The notes: generated by a model from the sequence alone, not told the origin. Shown: positions 31,456 through 43,789, counted from the first letter of the stretch. The stretch: 64,000 nucleotides of DNA from Adiantum capillus-veneris (GCA_014529385.2 CM043958.1:140906234-140970233), one strand, 5' to 3'. Translations and numbers: made by a program.

Positions 31456-32065
31456 GAGTACAACCAATTTGTTGGACGTATGGAATCAGAGCTAGCTACA
31501 GGAGATAGCAGTACATTTTTTCCTCTTATTGGTGCTCTTCTTGTCACTGTTTATGGGTACTATGGCAAAGTTGTCTTCCACATCATGAAGATGGGACATT
31601 GTGATACACTTGTCGGAATGCCTTCGGGATGCCTTGGCATCATCAAAATGATGCTACTAGTCACTCCGCAATTGAACCATAACTCTAAACTAAGATAGCA
31701 AGCGAGTCGTCCTCCGAGTCCGGCTTACAAATCTAACCTAGAATGATTATGATATTGCGTTTGTATTTGGACACTTTTTGAAGCTTTGCAAATGCTGTTT
31801 GAGTATTGTTTGAACTATATTAAATCTTGCTTGAACTTTTTTGACCTTTTTTTGATGCCGATTGAACTTGCTTGACAGTGGTTGAAATGCTGTTTGATGA
31901 ACCTCAACGACGCAGATTGTGGTCAAGGGATTGTTTCGTTGTATTTGGAACCTCTAAACGGGGCAGCTGGACATCGTTTAGTTGTAGATGGAAACGTCTG
32001 AACGACGTATACTGCGGTTTGAGGCTCGTTTGGTTATAATTGCAATTTAACTTGTTTAGATGGTG
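31456..32065 (+). other. Remnant of a second internal region, with three 50-bp minisatellite units
   Basis: No coding motif. At 31899-32050, three units of the form ACCTCNAACGACGYAGA... GTTT(C/A)GTTGTAxxTGGAA match the minisatellite at 30046-30305. This suggests that the LTR at 30747 was once shared between two tandem element copies. GY2 is inserted at its right end. Confidence 0.5.
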
Positions 32066-32070
32066 AGCAC
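32066..32070. repeat. 5-bp target-site duplication AGCAC (left) of GY2
   Basis: AGCAC precedes the 5' LTR and recurs at 46694-46698 after the 3' LTR. Confidence 0.9.
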
Positions 32071-33540
32071 TGTCACGAGGACGTGGCAGTTGTTAACTAT
32101 GTCACGAGGACGTGGCAACCGCTAACCGTAGTTGTTGGTTTCTTTCCAATAATTTTTGTTTTATTTTTGAGACCCTCTTTTTGAAGTTGCAAATGGTCGG
32201 ACATTGTATGGCCAATGTGAACGGTAGTTTCACCCGCAGACAGGAAGTTGGTCGGCACTGGAATTCGTATAGTAAGAGGATGTCTAGGCTCAGTGCAAGG
32301 TCATGTCGTCGCACTTAGCAAATTGGTGAATACTAGGAAGTGAACTCAATAAATGCATAAAGTCAAGGTGGGATCACCAACAAAAGTATCCGACAGTTGG
32401 GCCACATTGCACTTTTGGATGCGGTCCCAATGAGGATAGATGGTCAAATGACCAGTGGGAGCCCAACGGAAGCATCTCCTAAAAATTAGGGAACTGCTAT
32501 TTTGGGCCGTGAAATGTGTTCGCGTCATTATCTTCGGTATGACCAGGGGAACACTACAACTCTGCCGCCGCGAAGTCAACTGGGCAACCAGTCAGGAGAT
32601 TTTTAGGCGGCAACCCCGAAACGGAAAAAAGCTTGTAATCGCGCCAAGTGGCACAATTTCATGCACTTGCCTCATTTAGAAAAATGGGCGCTGAAATTTA
32701 AGGTGGGAGAGGTCTCATTTGCTTCCTGTCTCACAGGTTAAGAGCTATGAAGTGCTTTCTTTCCCTCTCATGTACAGTGTGGTGCTAGGAGTGATACCCT
32801 GCATGCTACACACTGCTCTCTCTCTCTCCCATACGTGCAGTTATGTGATGCCCCACAAGAGGGCTCTTCATTTGACTGATGTACAATTGTGTGAGTTCAT
32901 GCTTTTGTGCTGAGGCAAGAGCCTCCTTGAGCAGGAACAGGGGTAGCTAACTGCTACTCCAAAGCAGGCACCGGTGAGGGTCATAACCTCACCGTACAGG
33001 TGCGTTTTTAGCGCTGTGTATGTGCTGTAAATTGACTGTTTTCAGCCATACAGACGCCAGAACCATTGGGAATAGTGCCCCACTGGCACAGGACAGTTAG
33101 GGGACTGTTTGGGGCTGAAAACAGGGCAAAAACCAGTAAATGCAGTGTGCTGAGTTTACTGTTTTTGGGCAGGAATCAGAGGGTTTATGCCAGTGGAAGA
33201 GAGTTCCAGAAGGGAAATCGGTTTTGCGCAAGTTTTGGGGCTGTTATGCTACCGAAATTTGGCCAAAACAGGTGGTATCTAGCTCGATACAGATAAAGGA
33301 TTCCAAGAGTCTTCTTTGTAATTTACCCTCCTAAAGAATAAAGAAATACCGAAAGGGGCGCCAATTTAGGGGCCTACAGGTTGTCGGTGTTTGCTCGTAG
33401 CATTCTAGCTTCCGAGCCGTGTGTGTACTTAAGTGTTAATTCCCGTTGCAGGTTCCCTTTGCACGTTCTCCCTCTGTGTGCGTCTAAAGTAAAGAATTTC
33501 GGGTGAAAGCCAAAGCCTACCGCCCCACGGGCCGGTTTCA
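32071..33540 (+). repeat. GY2 5' LTR
   Basis: About 1470 bp. Begins with two 30-base tandem units (TGTCACGAGGACGTGGCA...GTTAAC, twice). Carries AATAAAGAAATACCG and the GAAAGGGGCGCC core at about 33341-33363, about 180 bases before the end. Confidence 0.95.
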
Positions 33541-33557
33541 AGGTTCCGTTGCCGGGA
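33541..33557 (+). promoter_or_regulatory. GY2 primer binding site, tRNA-Asp-like
   Basis: AGGTTCCGTTGCCGGGAC directly after the LTR resembles TGGCGCCGTTGCCGGGGA, the primer binding site used by several plant LTR elements and attributed to tRNA-Asp. The first base and two others differ. It is clearly not the Met-type site of GY1. Confidence 0.55.
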
Positions 33558-33644
33558 CTTCAATCACTTTTTCCTCAAAGAGTGAGCCTCGGTTGTTTTG
33601 GGTAACGACACAGAGTACAGGATCGCGGGATTACACTATGTCAT

Positions 33645-35442
33645 ATGGCCGACAAAGGGAAGGGCATTATGGAAGAGGGCTCCTCTTCGAAGGGCAGACA
33701 AGAAACTGCTATGGTGTTCGAGATTGGCGAGAGCTCATGGCCACGTCAGTCTGTACCTCCTGTTGATGTGAATGTCCCTCCAGTAGTACAGGGCTTTATG
33801 ACTGGCAACTTGAGGATGATGTGTTCAAGACTTTTAGTTAGTTGCCCTGGTGAATGTCTTTTTGGAACTGGTGTAGAATCCAAGGTTTATGGAGTTCTTG
33901 CAAGCGCCACCAGGGCAACAACAAAATAGGCAACCTACACCGCGTAGAGAGCTTGTCAAGGCTCAAGCCCAGGTACTTCATGCGACTCAGTAGGATAGGG
34001 AACACTCGCATGTTGCGGAGTCAGGGGCTCCAAAACAGGTTCTTCCTGTGCTTGAACAGGTGGCTAGAACGCCTATTCCACAGGTTATGCCAGTTCAGCC
34101 CGCCATCTTTCAGAGCCCGCATGCTGTCTTGAATGGACAGGGAACTGGTTACCAGGCAGTGCACCCAGTTTTTCCACCACCCACGGTACATCTTGGGTAT
34201 TTTGGGGGTGGATCAGCGTTCCAAAGTATGGCTGGTTATGTGCCTGGAAGTCAGCCGTACATGCCAGGAATAGTGTTTGGGGGTATGCAAGGCATGATGC
34301 CAAACCCCATGTATGGTAGTATCGGCATACAGCAGGGTTTTTAGTGCAACCAGGGCCAGATTGGGGTGCCACAGGGTCATTTTGGCATGGCTGGTTTTTC
34401 TGGACATCAGCTAGATATGGCACCTCTGACGCAAAATGTTAATGGCCAAGATGTGCCGATCATGCCTACTACAGTGCCCATGTTGCAGACTATTCCGTAT
34501 GACAATTTGGGGGCACTGGAAAAGCCGAAAGCTTACAAAGAAGGTGGTGCAGCTGTGACGTCAACACTCTCAATGGCTTTGAGGATAAAGCAAAGGCTCT
34601 CACTTTCCTCCAACAGTTTGATAGGGCTTATGCAGGAGGGAATTTTACAGAGGCCTATAAAGTAAGAAAAGCTGCCACTTTCTTAAAGGACAATGCACTT
34701 ACATAATGGACGACATTGTTAATGCAAGGACAGGCACCTGCCACTTGGGTTTACTTCAAGCAAATGTTTGCATCTGCTTGGTTGTCAAATGAATTTGAAG
34801 CTGACGTCATGACAGATTGGCACCAGCTTACTTCGACTACATGCAAGAGCTTGCTGGAGTACAATCGGAGGTTTTGTAAAGCGTTACTGTCAGTGACCTC
34901 CTATAGATTTGTGCCACTGACAGAGCAGATAGAGAGGTATTGTTGTGGGCTGCCTAAAGGGCTTCGTGATTACTGTACCAAGAACAGAGTGGCTACCCTC
35001 ATTCAGCTTATGGAAGTTGCTAACACTGGTCTTGCCTTGTTGAAAGGAGAGGACAGTGGGTTTCCAAGCAACGTTCAGCGATGAAGCCCTTTGTGAAAAC
35101 GGCTCCTGAAGTGTCATAGGGGTCAGAAAAGGCCACCAAAGACAAGGATTCAGCCGGGACTTATGGAGCGTAGGCAAAGAAGCAGAAAAGGAAGCCTTTT
35201 GTGCAAGTTGCTCAAGGAAAAGAAGGTCCTAATGGCTGAAAATAAATGCTTTATATGTAAGCAGCATGGTCACTTTGCTACCAATTGTCCACAAAGGAAA
35301 AGACCAGCTGACTCTGATGATAAAGAAGACCAGAAAGGCAAGAAGCTTAAACCCACGGCAGGTTTGGTGCCAGACATGGTGGGTGACAGGCCCAATACTG
35401 ATGCCAGTGAGTTGCAAGGCATGGAGTAAAGTTAGAGATCAG
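33645..35442 (+). pseudogene. GY2 gag with CCHC zinc knuckle (frameshifted)
   Basis: ATG at 33645 opens MADKGKGIMEEGSSSKG. The frame is soon broken. A Gln/Pro then Gly/Met/Pro-rich region occupies 34048-34344 and ends in a stop. The capsid-like core follows in pieces (KAATFLKDNAL at about 34670; WVYFKQMFASAWLSNEFEAD; NRRFCKALLSV; LTEQIERYCCGLPKGLRDY; 34716-35084). The knuckle CFICKQHGHFATNCP is at about 35248-35292, followed by a Lys-rich stretch. At least four frame breaks. The core is recognisably homologous to GY1 gag and to the minus-strand fragment at 52930-53507. Confidence 0.87.
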
Positions 35443-35842
35443 ACGGCACTCATCTTCTTTAATCCAAGTGCCAAAGCAAACTTTATCTCACCAGAGCTAG
35501 CTATGAAGCTGGGCATCAGAGCTGAAGAGATGGGATACATAGCACAGGCAGGGTTGGCATGTCCTGGCCACTGAGAGTGTGTTACTCCCATTATTGGAAA
35601 GCTGCGTCTGCATATTCAATCGTATGTGGACACAGAAGAGTTCTATATTATGCCATTGGAAGGGTGCGATGCGCTACTTGGGATTCCCTGGATGTTTAGA
35701 GTACATGGCGTGCTGGGTGTCTTCGGCAAGACGATCACCCTTCAGCATAGGGGAAAAACTCATGTTTTGGATGTAAAGCTCAAAGGGGAGTTTGTCCCTA
35801 TTGTATCTGCTTCTGCTATCACTTCTGTAATAAAGAATCATC
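35430..35842 (+). pseudogene. GY2 protease-like region
   Basis: ALIFFNPSAKANFISPELAMKLGI sits where the aspartic protease active-site strand is expected (usually D-S/T-G). Here FNPSAKANFIS replaces the D(S/T)GA segment, so the catalytic Asp is not visible. A downstream frame has FYIMPLEGCDALLGIPWM, the conserved 'GxDxxLGxxWL' end of retroviral-type proteases. The identity is clear from order and the C-terminal motif. Activity is not expected. Confidence 0.75.
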
Positions 35843-35859
35843 TTGATTTTTGCACATAA

Positions 35860-37114
35860 TGTCTCAGATAGTGATCAGTCTGCAATTTTCAGCAGGATAG
35901 ACCTTAAGAGTGGGTACCATCAGATTCGTATAAGGCCAGAGGATGTGCACAAGACTGTGTTTAGAACGACATTTGGTCTTTATGAGTTTCTAGTGATGCC
36001 GTTTGGTCTAACAAATGCTCCTGCCACGTTCAACAGAATGATGGACCGGATTTTCCGCTCGCATCAACAGTTTGTTGGGACGTTCTTCGATGACATGATA
36101 GTCTATTTGAAGAATGAAGAGGAGCAAAGGCGTCACTTGACCATTGTGTTCGAAGAGTTACGCAGTCACAGGTTACTTGTCAATCCTAAGAAAAGTGAAT
36201 TCTTCTTGGAAGAGATCCACTTTCTTGGCCACATAGTCTCAAAGGATGGTGTCAGAATGGATCCCGCAAAGGTTGAAGCTATTGGGACATGGCCAGACTT
36301 GAAGACTGTGCACGATGTTAGAAGCTTCTTGGGATTGTGTTCCTACTATAGAAGGTTTATTAGGAATTTTACAGAGATAGCATCGCCTCTTCACGCTTTG
36401 CAAAAGAAAGAGGTCACTTTCAGATGGACCCAAAAAGAGATTTCAGCTTTTAGTCTCTCAAAGGAAAAGTTGACTTCAGATCCAGTAATTGTTTTCCCAG
36501 ATCTAAGGAAGTCATTTGTGGTCCAGTGTGACGCGTGTAGCAGTAGCATCGGAGCAGTGCTAATGCAAGACGGACGGGTAGTAGCTTATGAAAGCCGAAT
36601 TTTGCAAGGGCCCGAGAAGACCATGCAAGTCTATGAGAAAGAGCTCTTGGCCGCGATTCATGCGCTTTCTAGCTGGAAGCACTACCTCTTAGGTGCTGAT
36701 TTTGTTGTTCAGACAGATCATCAGACCTTGCGATACTTCTTGACACAGTCAAAGTTATTCAAAAAGCATATGTGATGGACAAACATTCTTTCTATATTCG
36801 ACTTCCAGGATATGCATGTGGAAGGCAAGAAGAATGTTGTGGTGATGCGTTATCAAGGAAGCCACAAATTTCAACTGTGTCAATTCCTTATCATCATGAG
36901 CTAGATGACATGAAGGAACAATATGCTACTGATGAAGATTTTGCAAGGATCTTTGAATAGTTACAAGAGGGGCAACATCATGAGCACTATCTCCTTAGAG
37001 GTGGTTTTATGATGATGCATGGTAGACTTTGTGTCACTAGGCCATTGCGGCATAAGGTCATGGAAGAGAGTCATAACCCACCGTATGCAGGGCATCGTGG
37101 TATTGATGCAACAG
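35860..37114 (+). pseudogene. GY2 reverse transcriptase and RNase H, with start of integrase
   Basis: The frame enters RT in the middle ([15 protein letters not shown]), so the fingers/N-terminal part with the 'VxxxDYRxLN' motif is deleted. Present: [21 protein letters not shown] (about 36090), FLGHIVSKDGV, DVRSFLGLCSYYRRFI, RNase H residues QCDACSSSIGAVL, YEKELLAAI, TDHQTLRYF, and after a stop at 36773 DALSRKP. The spacer and integrase N-terminus (YATDEDFARIF, PPYAGHRGIDAT) follow to 37111, where the LINE's T-tract starts. Confidence 0.92.
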
Positions 37115-37261
37115 TTTTTTTTTTCCCCGAGAAAAAGATCCTTCTATTAGTTAATGAAAACTGCCCATAGGGCTACATCCACCTCTGCAAGAGAGGGCTA
37201 CAACAAGCATGATGGGGAGACTCTCCCAATGAAAAAACAACATATATACAATGAGGCTAAA

Positions 37262-40200
37262 TCAAGAGATGGGAGGAGGGAAGAGCCACACAGGTGGATA
37301 GTAGTGCCATCTGAGCACCCCCTGGACTATGGTGTAGAAAGGCCCAGGGCGCCAGAGTCGAAGGAAACCCTCGCAGCGCTCCCGCATGCGGTCGGAGCTA
37401 CCTTGTAGTCCCTCAAGCTGTCCTCTGAGAGTATGGATCAGCTCTAGCCAAAAGTCACGAACAATCTCTGCTGGTGGCACAGGGCGAGCCTCAAAGATGA
37501 GGAAACAGCGGGCCTGCCAGATGAACCAAAGTGTCAGGCCACTGATAAGCTCCCAACACTCCTCTCTCTCACTGCACCACTCCTGTGGAGTAAGCTCTGT
37601 AGCAGGCTGGAGTGTAGGTCGCCCCCCCTGCATCACTATCATCCTGCTGGTCGAAGATAGCTCAAACTGAAGTGCCGGGCCCGTGAGTGTGGACCATGCC
37701 GCTGCCCCCCAAGTGTACTGTCGAGCCGTGGAGAGAGCAAGCATTAGCCGAAGAACTCGTAGCCACACCTGCTGGGCCGAGGGAGAGTCCCAAAGACACT
37801 GACGCTGACTCTCCACCAACTGGTCACAGGCTGCACATGCAGCCGAGAGACCACAATGCACAAGCCAGCTCCCTACTACTGTGGCTCTGTGTGCAACCAG
37901 CCACTGAAACAAAGTGATGCGCCTCGGCTGTCAGGAGTCCCACAGCCTCTGCCAAAAGGCTGCCAAGAACTCCACTGTGAGGCCCTCCTTCTGCCAATGA
38001 CGTGCTGCAGCGGGGGGGGCCTCTCTCTGTGCTGCAAGTATATGACGTCCAAGCCGAACAGTGTACTGAAAGAAGGGGACTTCTGGGCGGTCTGCAGAAG
38101 AGAAGGGGTCCCTCCATAGCCACTCACCAGGATCCCACTGTACTTGTGCCAGTGGACAACACTCCCAAGCCCATAGCCTCCAATGTCCAGTCTCAAGAGC
38201 TGCTGGGTCAGGGTCTATGACGCAAGTCCTCCCACAGATGCCCACAACTCGGATCCTCTGGAAACAACACTCTGCTACCTGCGGGGCCTCTACTGCAACT
38301 CGCTGTAGTCGTCCCCCACCCTGAAGCTCGAAGAACAGGGCTGGGACAGTCTCTGAGCAGGCCCTGACTGAAATGAGAACCTCCAGTCGTGTGAAGGCTC
38401 CCATCCACCGGGGTGCTACTGGCTCGAGAGGCGTGAGCCACTCAGCTGGAACTGACTCTGAGATGTCCTGACACATGCTCTGCACCCCTCTCATGCCCTG
38501 TAGCTGGACAGCCTGCACCTCCTCTGACAAACCTGTGAACTCTAGCTAGTCACCTAGAGAGCGCGCTGGACCTGTTGCCATGGGACCCCAAGAAACATGA
38601 GGCCGACTCCCAACCGAGTGGCCTCTTTGAGTGCTAACCATGGGTTCCAGGCGAGGGGCTGCCGTAGGCGCTCCTCCGTGCACGTCGGCTATATCTGCTC
38701 TAGGCCACGCCGTAAGAGCTCCCAAGATCGAAGCAAACTCACAGCGAAGCGTTCCTCCAGTCTCCTGCTCAAACCAACTCGGCGCAACTCTGTAAAGATC
38801 CATCTGGTCGAAGGTTGCCAAGGGCCTCCTGATTGAGGCACCCTGGCACGAAGCCTCTGCAGCAAGAACTCCTTCCAGGGCTTCTCGCCTGGAAGAAGTC
38901 CTTTGACAACGAACTTCCCAAGAAGGGCTCTGCTCTGCTGTGCTGGATCAATGATCCCAAGCCCTCCCTGAGAACTGGGAAGTGTGATGACCGACGAAGC
39001 CACCTTGGCTCGGGCAATCTGAGTGTCACGACCTGACCAAAGGAAGTTCCTGATCAGCCTCTCTACCTGGCTGATACAAGAACTTGAGAAGATCCAGCAA
39101 GAAGTAATGTACCACATAGTCGCCAACAACACCTGGTTGGCAACTACTACTCTACCAGCCTGCGAAAGTCGTGTTGAGCTCCAATGTAACACCTTCCTCC
39201 TGATGGATAGGAGAAGAGGAGCAATCTACTGCTCGGGGGACGAGTCCAAACCAACCTGACAACCCAAGTACCGAACTGCAGTCCCTGGGGGAATCCGCCT
39301 GAAACCCTCTCCTGGCATCCAATCTGGCACAGGAGCAGTGCCAACCGAGAAAGCCACTGTCTTTCTCCAGTTAATCAGTGCTCCCGATGCACAACAAAAG
39401 GTCTCCAAAGCCTGCTCACATCTATGTAGATTGGCCTCCTGGCCCTCTAAGTACAATGTTGAGTCGTCGGCAAACTCAGCGTCCAGAAGCTCATCGCCCC
39501 GAATAGGGAGTGCTAAGCCCCTCAGACCAACCTGCTGTGAGACCAAAAATCTGCTCATCGCCTCCGCATAGAACAGAAAGAGAAAGGGGGCAAGAGGACA
39601 ACCATGTCTGACCGATCGTGTGAGCATGAAGCGCTCACCTCTACCTCCTGCCAAAAGGACCTGACTGTGAGCCTATCTGTACAAAGCTGACACCCCTCTA
39701 ATCCAAGCATCTGAGAAGCCCATCCTGCGTAGAGTGCCCTCTAGAAAGTCCCAGTCAACTCTGTCGGATGCCTTCTCAAAATGGAGAAGAAGAATCACAA
39801 GGTCCTCCCCACGGAGCCGTGCCAGGGCAGAAACCTCCCAAAAAGTGAAGATGTTATCAAGGATACTGCGTTCCTTGACAAAACCTGTCTGAGTCCCATG
39901 TATAAGGCTCTCCAAATGTGGCTGAATCGTCAAACTCAGAGCCTTGGCAATAATTTGTAGGCTGAGTTGAGGATGGTGATGGGGCGCCACTGTTGAATCT
40001 CATCCAAGGAGCCACCCTCCTTTGCAATGAGGTAAATCAAGCCCTCACTCATGCTATCCGGCATCACTCGTGTGTGCAGAATGTACTGAAAGGCACTACA
40101 AAGATCTGGGCCAAGCAGGTCCCAGTACTCCAAGAAGAAGTTGGGAGTCAGCCCATCCTCAGTTGGACAGCTACCACGAGGGATGGCCCTGAGAGCCGTG

Positions 40201-41606
40201 TACAGCTCCTCAAGCTGAAGAGGCATCTCTAGCCTCTGGCGCATCTCCTCAGTCACGAGACAAGACATCTGTGCCCAAACCTGCTCCCTGCATGCATCCT
40301 GCCGCTCTTATTGGGGCTCAACCGACAGTAACTCACGGTAAAAGTCAGTAGCAACTGCACGCATATCCTCGGGCTCACAAACAACTGACCCATCGGGTCT
40401 CCTCAAGTGATTGACCTTGGCATGCGAGTGCCGAGGTCCCACTGTCTCAAAAAAAGCACCTCACTCTGTCACGCACCTGAGTCCTGTGAGATGCCTGTCG
40501 GTGAAAGGCAAACTCATGACGCCTTTCCTCTGTGCAAGCAAGCTCCTGTCGAGCCTGCTGTAACTGCTCCTCCAACCTCTGGATGGTGCTCCTGCATCCT
40601 CTGTAGTGAAGCAATGCCTCATCTGGGATGCTGCTCCTCTCTCGCTGCAGCCCGTCGAGCAGCATCCCAGTGGCTCCTGGAGAAAAAAGTGGCTAAGCTG
40701 AGCTAGGGCTAAGGCCACTCTGTCTGCAGGTAGAGCCTGCCTGTCCATGCCCTCTGTCCAGAGAGCCTCTACTCTCTCTCTGAGTGCTGAGTCCAACAAG
40801 ACCCGCTCTGGGATGCGAAGCATCGTGCTCCCACTCCTCTGCCTGTTTGCCACTGTGAGGATCATTGGTGAATGGTCCGAGAAGGATGTCCCTGCTAGGA
40901 TGCCCTCTGATCCTCCCAAGTCACTGAAGTGGTCACTAGTGTAGAAGCGATCTATCCGCGATAGATTCACTCCTCCCACTCTGCGGTCCGATCTAGAGAA
41001 GGCAAGACTCGTTGGATGCCTCACATAGCCAGAGTGCTGCCATGTATCCGAGACCCTCAAAGTCATACACAACCTCTCCCAAGTTGCTAACTCGACTCCA
41101 TGCACAGTAGCATGGCTGCCTCCAATCGTGTCAGAAGGGTCCTCCAACATGTTGAAGGCCCTTCCTACACACCAATGGTCAGCCTGTGGCAAAGACTCAA
41201 CAATCTGTGACCAAAACTCTGCACGAGCACTTGCCACATTGGGCGCATAGATGTTCAGGAAGCCCACAAGGCCACCCTGAACCTGCATAGTAATCCACTG
41301 AGCCCTGCTTGGCACAATAATCCCTCTGCCCACAATGGCCTACTGCAATGAGTCCGCAATAGTCATACATACCCCACCCTGGATGCCTCCAGGTCCAAAA
41401 GCAGCTGACCAAAAGGTATCATATCGTCCACGCAAAATCTGACCACATCGCCGAATGTGGCTCTCAGACAGATGGTGCTCCTGAAGCATAAGGAGATCAA
41501 TCTCTCCTCCCACAAGGCAACGCTGAAGCTCCTGACGCAATCGGCCCCGCTGTCACTGAAACTGGGGCCCACGTAGTCCTTGCACGTTCCACGAGACAAT
41601 CCTCAT
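37262..41606 (-). pseudogene. LINE L-C ORF2: endonuclease, reverse transcriptase, zinc-binding tail
   Basis: Replication enzyme of the LINE. Starts at ATG 41606 (MRIVSWNVQGL), overlapping the ORF1 stop as ATGA. The endonuclease shows WNVQGL, LQEHHLSES, NIYAPN, a GGDFN motif mutated to GRAFN, SRIDRFY and SDHSP. RT shows QWRPITILNSAYK, GFVKERSILDN, SVRHGCPLAPFLF, FADDSTLYLEG and YLGCQVGLD. A long thumb/linker follows, then a zf-RVT-type motif (CAACDQLVESQRQCLWDS), in which His and the last Cys are lost compared with L-B. The stop is at 37262 after WLFPPPIS. At least six frame breaks or stops (e.g. near 41340, 41550, 39960, 39050). No RNase H domain recognised. Confidence 0.92.
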
Positions 41607-43509
41607 GGGGAGCGCGAGAGAACAGATGCTGCCGTAGCAGCAAGACGGGCTATCTTCGAGGCTGGCTTGGATGGGGAGTAATCCGCATCCGAGCGTCCTC
41701 TAGATAGGCGAGACTGCAGTGAGTGCCTAGCCCAAGCCCAAGCAGAGCGAGCAGTGCGTAAAGCAACCTCCTCTGTCCAGGAGTCCTCATGAACGTATAC
41801 ATAGCAAGGCAAACACTGCGTATCAGCAAAAAAGTACACCACAATGTGCCTACATCCGTCTGAGTCTGGGGGTGTCACCGCAAACTTGGCCAGTGGCCAC
41901 AAAGTCTGCAGCAAACCTGTAACTCCAAGTTCTCCCATGTGGTGAGAGAACCTTGAGAACCTGTGTATGCAACCATCCCACCACTGAGTCGAGGGACCAC
42001 TCTTTCTCGGCCCTACCACAGAGAGGGAAGGAGAGACCAAATGCTGAGTCCAAGGCCTCTGTCCCCCTAGCGGCGAGGAACAAAGCATGGACCCTGAAGC
42101 AGGCTGCCTCGTGTTTCTGCTGCGGAATCTGTGAGAAAGCGAGTGAACCCGTAGTTGAAGAAATCCCAGCGGCGTCGGAGGTCAATGCTCGTCAGACCAC
42201 GAGGGATAGCTGCAAGGGAAGATGTTTGAATCTGCGGAGGGGGCCGCAAAAAGGGCTGACCCTTTCTCGCTAGGCGACTCGTGGCAAAGGCGGTGCTAAG
42301 AGATCTCCTAGCCACCGGCGAGGGACCAGTCTCCTGAGTCGACTGTGGAACTGGAGCAGGAGGGGGGGGAGAAGGAGCTGGGGAGGGAGGAGGGGAAGAG
42401 GAGCGGGGTGGGGCGAAAGAGGTAGAGGGGCGAGGTGGGGAGTGGACGGGAGCAGGGGATGGGGGGGAGGATGAGGATGAGGAGGGGAACTCTGAAGGGG
42501 GGGCGGCTGGCGAGGGTGAAGCGGAGGTGGAGGCTGGCGTAGGGGGCTCCTCTTGCTCAAGAGGACCAAAGCGGTTCCCCGTGGGAACCCACTGCTGCTA
42601 AGTAGGCACCTGAGGGCCACTCTGAGTGCCAGGCTGTCGCTGTGGCCCCTGACGTCGACGGCCACGGGCCTGCTGCCACCCCTCCTCCGCTGGAGCCCCA
42701 GGCTCGGAGGGTGGCTTTGAATCTGTGCGCTGTGCCGCTGGTTGTGGCTGCGGCCCAGCCTTGGCAGGTTGGGGCTGAGGCTGAGGTGCAGGTTGTGGCC
42801 TCCTTCGTGGACAGGCCTTCGCTGGGTGGCCCATCTATCTGCAAATGAAGCACTGGTTCGGGAGGCCCGAGTACTCCACACTCTGTCTAAACCAACCCCC
42901 ACTCACCCGAGGCAGAAGGATGACCTTCGGGAGCGTGTGGGTATCTCTAACCAAAACTCGAACTGAGGGGATGCCAGCCGCCTTGGCAGCTACTGATGTT
43001 GCCGTATGAGGTGTCTCCAGGACTGTCCCGATGGCGGAGCCAATCCTGGAAAGAAGTGGTAGGTACTCCCTCCGTAAACCCGGAAAGCAGACTGAGATGG
43101 GGATGTTTGCCTCCTCTACTAGCACATCCGAAGTCGGGTCAAAACCATGTCGCCACTGTCGAAAGTGGACGCGTGATGCTTGGATGGCGTGTGGACTCAT
43201 AGCTATGACCTTGGAAGCCATCTCGGAGGTCTCGAACTCGATCTGGTAGTAGCCCCGTCCGAGAATCTGGACATCCAAGATCTTGCCCACCTCTGCGAGA
43301 AGGCGGGCGTGGAGAAGGTCTCGCAGCTCTCCTCTGCTAGGACGGGTGCCGAGAATTTTGCAGATGACCGAAGTCGCCTGCAAACGCTCTACCTCAGCGG
43401 CTAGGCTCGCTTTCTCTGTCGGCGATAGAGCAAGTCGAATGGTGGGCTCAGCAGGGTCGGGCGAGGGGGCTTCTGGCGAGTCCCTCTGTGGCGAAGCTGG
43501 AGCCTCCAT
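41603..43509 (-). pseudogene. LINE L-C ORF1: DUF4283-like, CCHC knuckle, Pro-rich linker, unknown C-terminal domain
   Basis: RNA-binding partner protein of the LINE. From MEAPASPQRDSPEAPSPDP, residues about 45-190 form a DUF4283-like region (GRGYYQIEFETSEMA ... FRQWRHGFDP ... ISVCFPGLRREYL ... VRVLVRD). The knuckle CFICR-QMGHPAKACP has its Gln codon read as TAG (C-to-T). A Pro/Ser/Gln-rich linker of about 150 residues follows. The last about 190 residues (GLTSIDLRRRWDFFNYGF ... FRVHALFLAARGTEALDS ... HIVVYFFADTQCLPCYVYVH) match no domain I know and recur in L-B. The frame ends TGA overlapping the ORF2 ATG. One nonsense codon and a few frameshifts. Confidence 0.88.
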
Positions 43510-43754
43510 CTGTGTCTACTGCTGTGTCGTAAGAAAAGGTCGACGGGCGGACGTTGTTATCAGGCGCGCAGGAGACACTGCCCCAAAAACGAAGCAATGC
43601 CGAGGAGGCCGAACTGCAGCGGATGACGAGGAGAAACCGGGGGGGGGGGGCGGCAGAGGGCAGGTAGCGGGTGGCAGCGAGCGGCAGAGGGCGGGCTGGC
43701 AGGGGGCGGCGCAGGATGACAGGCAGCGGGGCAGTGGGGGAGGGGGGAGAGGCA

Positions 43755-43789
<35 letters not shown>

